35,856 nucleotides of DNA, taken from the NCBI GenBank assembly GCA_029851645.1, contig JARKVN010000138.1:1-35856 (forward strand), given 5' to 3'. This document shows positions 32,167 to 35,856 of this stretch, in pieces. Position numbers and translations under genes: made by a program. Each line of letters opens with the position of its first letter. Position 1 is the first letter of the stretch. This DNA comes from Cellulosilyticum sp. GTDB taxonomy: Bacteria; Bacillota; Clostridia; Lachnospirales; Cellulosilyticaceae. The notes beneath the pieces were generated by a model. The model saw only the letters and a program-made list of their open reading frames with translations. It was not told the DNA's origin and did no database searches.

Positions 32167-33943
32167 TATCTCTCCTTTCTTTAGGTATGCATATTGACAC
32201 AGTGGTTCCCTCACCTTCTTTTGATTCAATAAAAACACCATAAGCTATTCCAAATACTATTTTTATTTTATCATTAACATTTCTTGTTCCGTAACCCGTA
32301 TCCATACTTATATTTTGTTTGGCAGATTGTTTAAATGAACGATTAAGTGCATCTACTTTCTCAGATCTCATTCCTAACCCTGTATCTATAACCTCCATAA
32401 CAATTTTCTCTGCTTTCTCATAAACTCTAATAAATATATAGCTTTTTCCTTCTTTTGCTTTTACACCATGATAAATAGCGTTTTCTACAATAGGTTGTAA
32501 AATTAGTTTGGGAGTCATATAGGAAAGTACACCTTCTTCCACCTCTATATCAAAATCAAATTTTTCTTGATATCGATAATGTTGAATATTTAAATAGCTT
32601 GTGATATGCCTAACTTCTTCCTCTATTGTAATAATGTCTTTCCCTTTACTTAATCCAATTTTAAAGAAATTTGTTAGAGCTAACAGCATTTCTATACTTT
32701 CTTCTACTTGTCCCATACGTAAGGACCAAATAATAGAATCTAAAGTATTATAAAGAAAATGTGGATTAATCTGTGCTTGTAAAGCTTTTAATTCTTCTAT
32801 ACGAAGCTTTTCTTGATTCATATATATTGTGTCTATCATTTGCCGCATCTCTCCTACCATATGATTGAAAGATGCATACAACTTTCCAATTTCATCAGTT
32901 CTATCCACTACTACTGTTATTTTTAAGTTTCCCATCTGTATTTGTTCCATTGCTTCTACTAAGTGATCAATAGGTTCAGCTACAGATCTAGTTACTCTTT
33001 CTGCTATCCAAACAGAAATTAGAATGGCCATTGCAATTAACATAACAGTTAAAATCTGAATATAATGTATAGAATCTCTTAAAGCACTCATCGGCATAAC
33101 ACCTACAATTTTCCAATTCATTTGTTCTAAAGTTTGGTATACCACTATATAATTATTGTCTTGAACGACATGAGATACACCATATTCCGGAATTTCATTT
33201 AGTTCTTTTTCTACTAAACTAGCTACTTGTTGTATTATCGCATAATCTTCTTGAACGCTTTCATTGAAATCCATTATTTGATTCTTTTCATTTAATATAA
33301 AGACCTTTCCCTCTTTCTTTAGCACTCTATTGGCATACTCTTTAATTTTACTTGCCTCTATATCTGCAAGCACAACACCTCTTGTATGTCCGGTAGCTTT
33401 ATCAATAAAAGGAATACCTACAGAAAAAAAGGTATTTAGAGGTGTTCTAACCACATAAGAACTTTCATGAACCAGAAACCACTTAGGCTTTCCTGTTGCA
33501 TGAATCACACGATACCAATCCTCATCTCTAAAATCATTAAGATGAAAAGAAAATGTATTACTCTTAAATCGGTTTCCATTATCCCCCAGTATATATACAC
33601 CAAAAATATCTTGATTATAAGAAGGTAAAATCATTAACTCCATACTTCCTACTAAATCTAAAGAATATACTTCCTGTTCATTGCCATGTTGTATGCGCAT
33701 CATCTGTTGCATACTAATATTATCATTTAAAGATTCACAAATACGATAAGCATTATAAAACAAATTATTAATATCTTCACAAACATTGCTAATATTTTTC
33801 TTTGTATTCTCAATAGCATCCTGAACTAACCGAATAGATACAATTTGATGTAAACATATGCCAAAAATAATAACAATACTTGAGGATGCAGCTGCAATAT
33901 AAAGCACTAATTTTCTTCGCAAGGATTTTCTCTTAATATGCAT
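32144..33943 (-). CDS. LytS/YesM-type sensor histidine kinase
   Basis: The protein of 599 residues has two membrane helices (about 14-35 and 293-313), an extracellular sensor of about 250 residues between them (dCache-like), a HAMP linker (about 315-365) and a LytS/YesM-type His_kinase domain with the phosphoacceptor His in AQINPHFLYNTL (about residue 395) followed by an HATPase_c domain (NAIYHG N-box, DTGLGM G-box). It should autophosphorylate and pass phosphate to the YesN-type regulator. An ATG at 33964 exists with no SD; GGGAG about ten bases before the ATG at 33943 favours the latter, which overlaps the binding-protein gene by 11 bases. Confidence 0.88.
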   Translation of the reverse strand: MHIKRKSLRRKLVLYIAAASSSIVIIFGICLHQIVSIRLVQDAIENTKKNISNVCEDINNLFYNAYRICESLNDNISMQQMMRIQHGNEQEVYSLDLVGSMELMILPSYNQDIFGVYILGDNGNRFKSNTFSFHLNDFRDEDWYRVIHATGKPKWFLVHESSYVVRTPLNTFFSVGIPFIDKATGHTRGVVLADIEASKIKEYANRVLKKEGKVFILNEKNQIMDFNESVQEDYAIIQQVASLVEKELNEIPEYGVSHVVQDNNYIVVYQTLEQMNWKIVGVMPMSALRDSIHYIQILTVMLIAMAILISVWIAERVTRSVAEPIDHLVEAMEQIQMGNLKITVVVDRTDEIGKLYASFNHMVGEMRQMIDTIYMNQEKLRIEELKALQAQINPHFLYNTLDSIIWSLRMGQVEESIEMLLALTNFFKIGLSKGKDIITIEEEVRHITSYLNIQHYRYQEKFDFDIEVEEGVLSYMTPKLILQPIVENAIYHGVKAKEGKSYIFIRVYEKAEKIVMEVIDTGLGMRSEKVDALNRSFKQSAKQNISMDTGYGTRNVNDKIKIVFGIAYGVFIESKEGEGTTVSICIPKERRDNDESSYM

Positions 33944-34931
33944 ATGGTAACATCTCCCTTGCATTTTTACTATTAATTATTTTATTTTTCATTAATATTC
34001 TTTTATCTGGAGTTTCTTTTGCTTCCAGCTCCCTAATCACCTTCAATATAACTGGTCCAATCTCTGTATTACTTTGTATTGTTGCAAGATACTCTCCTGT
34101 AATGATTGCTTTTACTACATCTTGTACTCCATTAATAGAAACTAGTACCACTTCCTCTCCTACCTTATATCCTGCAAGTTTTAATGCATGTAATACACCT
34201 AATCCATCTTCATCATTAAAAGACACAACTGTATTAAAAGAAGTATCTTCATCAGCAATAGCTAATTCTGTTAATTTTTGTGCTACTAGTCTATTATTTT
34301 GCCCTTCTACGAGGTATTCAATGTATAAATTTGGATGTTTCCTTACACCCTGTATAAATCCCCTGTACCTCTTCCAGTTTACATCTGATAATTTATCTCC
34401 TTGTATTATTAACGCATTACATGGCTCATTTTGAAAATATTGAGCTAAAATTTCTGCACATAATAGTCCTTCTTTATAGTAATCCCCCGCAATATATACC
34501 TCATAATAGTTTTCTCTCTCATACTCCCTAGACATCTCTACTTCCTGTTCCACTAATATAATGGGAATCTCTCTTTCCTTAGCCAACAAAAGTATTTCCT
34601 CATATCCTTCTTTCTGTCTAGGAATTAATACAAGATAATCTGGATTAAGCTTAATTAATTCCCTTAAATCCTCTAACTGCCACTTCAAACTATACTCTAT
34701 TGGTTCATGATATATTACTTCTATTTCTTCCTCTCTCAATGTATTTATTAGACTATTTATTTGAGATATCTTCCATGAGCTAATTGGCTCTGCTTGAGAC
34801 AGTGCAACCTGTATTTTCCTACTGCCTATTGGATCTACAACCACTTCTTGAGTTGGATAAACTTCCTTAAAAAGCAATCCCCCTCCTATCATAATAACTA
34901 TTAGACATATGCTCATTACTAGACCTCTCAC
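33933..34931 (-). CDS. Membrane-anchored sugar-binding-type protein, sensor partner
   Basis: The 332-residue protein has an N-terminal hydrophobic helix (about 5-21, no lipobox, no obvious cleavage site), then a periplasmic-binding-protein fold of the LacI/ribose-binding type (about 40-325): VSFNDEDGLGVLHALKLAG and VVLVSINGVQDVVKAI are the typical second-lobe features. It is presumably tethered to the outer membrane face and presents a ligand to the adjacent kinase. Such arrangements are known from XylFII-LytS-YesN. The start codon is GTG with GGAGG six bases before it; the next ATG lacks an SD. No ABC permease gene is visible here, so it is more likely a sensor than a transport component. 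Confidence 0.8.
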   Translation of the reverse strand: MRGLVMSICLIVIMIGGGLLFKEVYPTQEVVVDPIGSRKIQVALSQAEPISSWKISQINSLINTLREEEIEVIYHEPIEYSLKWQLEDLRELIKLNPDYLVLIPRQKEGYEEILLLAKEREIPIILVEQEVEMSREYERENYYEVYIAGDYYKEGLLCAEILAQYFQNEPCNALIIQGDKLSDVNWKRYRGFIQGVRKHPNLYIEYLVEGQNNRLVAQKLTELAIADEDTSFNTVVSFNDEDGLGVLHALKLAGYKVGEEVVLVSINGVQDVVKAIITGEYLATIQSNTEIGPVILKVIRELEAKETPDKRILMKNKIINSKNAREMLPYAY

Positions 34932-35031
34932 AATCTCCCTCCTTTCTGTCTAATCATTTATACTATACTAAGGTTTATAACTACTCAAAATTCATCACTT
35001 AGATTGCATCCATACTGGTTGCACAAAGCAC

Positions 35032-35062
35032 AAAAAAGCATCACTAAGTTAGTGATACCTTT
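35032..35062 (-). terminator. Intrinsic terminator after the TRAP permease gene
   Basis: GTATCACTAACTTAGTGATGC forms a short hairpin and is followed by TTTTTT on the minus strand. It lies just past the stop codon at 35066 and separates the permease from the sensor operon. Confidence 0.75.
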
Positions 35063-35065
35063 TGT

Positions 35066-35856
35066 TTAGTAGAATAAGTTTACTAATCCTGTAGAGAAAA
35101 ATGGTACATAAGCCATTAGTAACATACAGATTAATAGCATTATATAAAAAGGAATAGATTCCTTAATAAATTCTTTTATCTTACATTTTGTAATACCACA
35201 TGTTACAAAAATCAGAGCACCCATTGGTGGAGTTACACCTCCACAAGCCATTGTAAATATGTACACCATTGCAAAATGGATAGGATCAATACCATAAGCT
35301 TCTGCAACTGGTGCTAATAATGGTACTAATACAATTAAAGCTGCATTCCCTTCTATAAACATACCAACAACAATTAGGAATAAAATAATAACAAATAAAA
35401 ATACATACTTATTGTCAATTGTCCCTAATACAAGTTGTGTAAATTGTTGTGGGATTTGTTCTCTTGTTAAAACCCACGCAAAAGCAGAGGCTCCTGCCAC
35501 AATAAGCATAATAGATGCCGTTGTTGCAACAGTTTCTTTTAATCCATCTATCATGTGTTTTACTTTAAGTTCCTTATAAAGGATACCTAGTGCTAAAGAA
35601 TAAACAATAGCTACTGCACCTGCCTCTGTAGGCGTAAAAATTCCTAGTCGAATTCCTCCAATAATAATAATAGGGAGGCAAAGTGGTAAAAACGCTCTCT
35701 TAATTTCTGGTAATGCTTCTTTCATAGTGATTTTCTCAGTACGAATTGGTTTATATCCTCTTTTCTTAGAAATTAGGAACACTAATATCATCATAGCTAC
35801 ACATAATAATATACCAGGACCAATTCCAGCAATAAAAAGCTTCCCAATAGAAATAT
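35066..35856 (-). CDS. TRAP transporter large permease (DctM family), truncated by the window end
   Basis: The last 263 or so residues of the DctM subunit are visible; the frame is open to 35856 (SIGKLFIAGIGPGILLCVAM), so the start is outside. At least five membrane helices are seen, and ACGGVTPPMGALIFVTCGITK near the C-terminus is characteristic of DctM. With DctQ and a DctP binding protein (not in the window) it takes up organic acids, sugar acids or related solutes using the sodium gradient. The substrate is unknown. The neighbouring sensor operon may regulate it. Confidence 0.9.
   Translation of the reverse strand, partial: ISIGKLFIAGIGPGILLCVAMMILVFLISKKRGYKPIRTEKITMKEALPEIKRAFLPLCLPIIIIGGIRLGIFTPTEAGAVAIVYSLALGILYKELKVKHMIDGLKETVATTASIMLIVAGASAFAWVLTREQIPQQFTQLVLGTIDNKYVFLFVIILFLIVVGMFIEGNAALIVLVPLLAPVAEAYGIDPIHFAMVYIFTMACGGVTPPMGALIFVTCGITKCKIKEFIKESIPFYIMLLICMLLMAYVPFFSTGLVNLFY

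Noticed and set aside
1-35856. CRISPR arrays, tRNA or rRNA genes, insertion sequences, prophage or attachment sites
   Set aside because: No regularly spaced long repeats, cloverleaf features, transposase or integrase motifs were seen on either strand.

Overview
The window looks like chromosomal DNA of an AT-rich, Gram-positive anaerobe of the class Clostridia, probably Lachnospiraceae or a close relative such as Cellulosilyticum. The evidence is strong AGGAGG-type ribosome binding sites, short intergenic gaps with U-tract terminators, YesM/YesN-type two-component genes, a SEC-C-tagged methionine aminopeptidase, and peptidoglycan enzymes with signal peptides but no outer-membrane genes. The genus is inference. 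I see no rRNA, tRNA, CRISPR array, insertion sequence or phage gene, and no gene-free stretch longer than about 250 bases.

Layout. 1-1530: the start of a small unknown protein cut by the window edge, a Nudix hydrolase, and a deoxynucleoside kinase that shares an operon with it behind tandem sigma-A-like promoters. 1690-7560: an unknown lipoprotein, a DUF445 membrane protein, and a cell-wall pair (cell-surface amidase plus LysM/G5/M23 peptidase). 7790-11360: a secreted SGNH hydrolase, a small zinc-ribbon protein, a secreted polysaccharide deacetylase, and methionine aminopeptidase. 11536-13741: a two-gene operon of a DHH phosphoesterase and a cation diffusion facilitator.

13810-20475: a three-gene condensin operon resembling Wadjet JetA-JetB-JetC (MukF/MukE/MukB-like). 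No JetD nuclease lies beside it. The ATPase ends in a peptide matching the bacterial sliding-clamp-binding consensus, and its Walker B motif has Asn where Glu is expected. Upstream are a permuted papain-like protein and a potassium-type channel.

22214-28565: two NAD-related blocks. The first holds an aldo/keto reductase, a nicotinamidase and a glutamine-dependent NAD synthetase. The second is a tightly overlapping operon of an ADP-ribosylglycohydrolase-fold protein, a PfkB-family kinase and a PnuC-type transporter. Together they suggest uptake and breakdown of nicotinamide riboside or a related nucleoside, feeding nicotinamide to PncA and, after steps not seen here, NadE.

28712-30466: a secreted GHL10-type glycoside hydrolase-like protein with two SH3b domains, behind a good promoter overlapped by a cre-like site. 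30643-35856: a membrane-anchored sugar-binding-type protein, a LytS/YesM-type sensor kinase and a YesN-type regulator, like the XylFII-LytS-YesN systems, lying beside a TRAP transporter permease truncated by the window end. Several gene starts were moved to internal ATGs with better Shine-Dalgarno sites; each entry says why.
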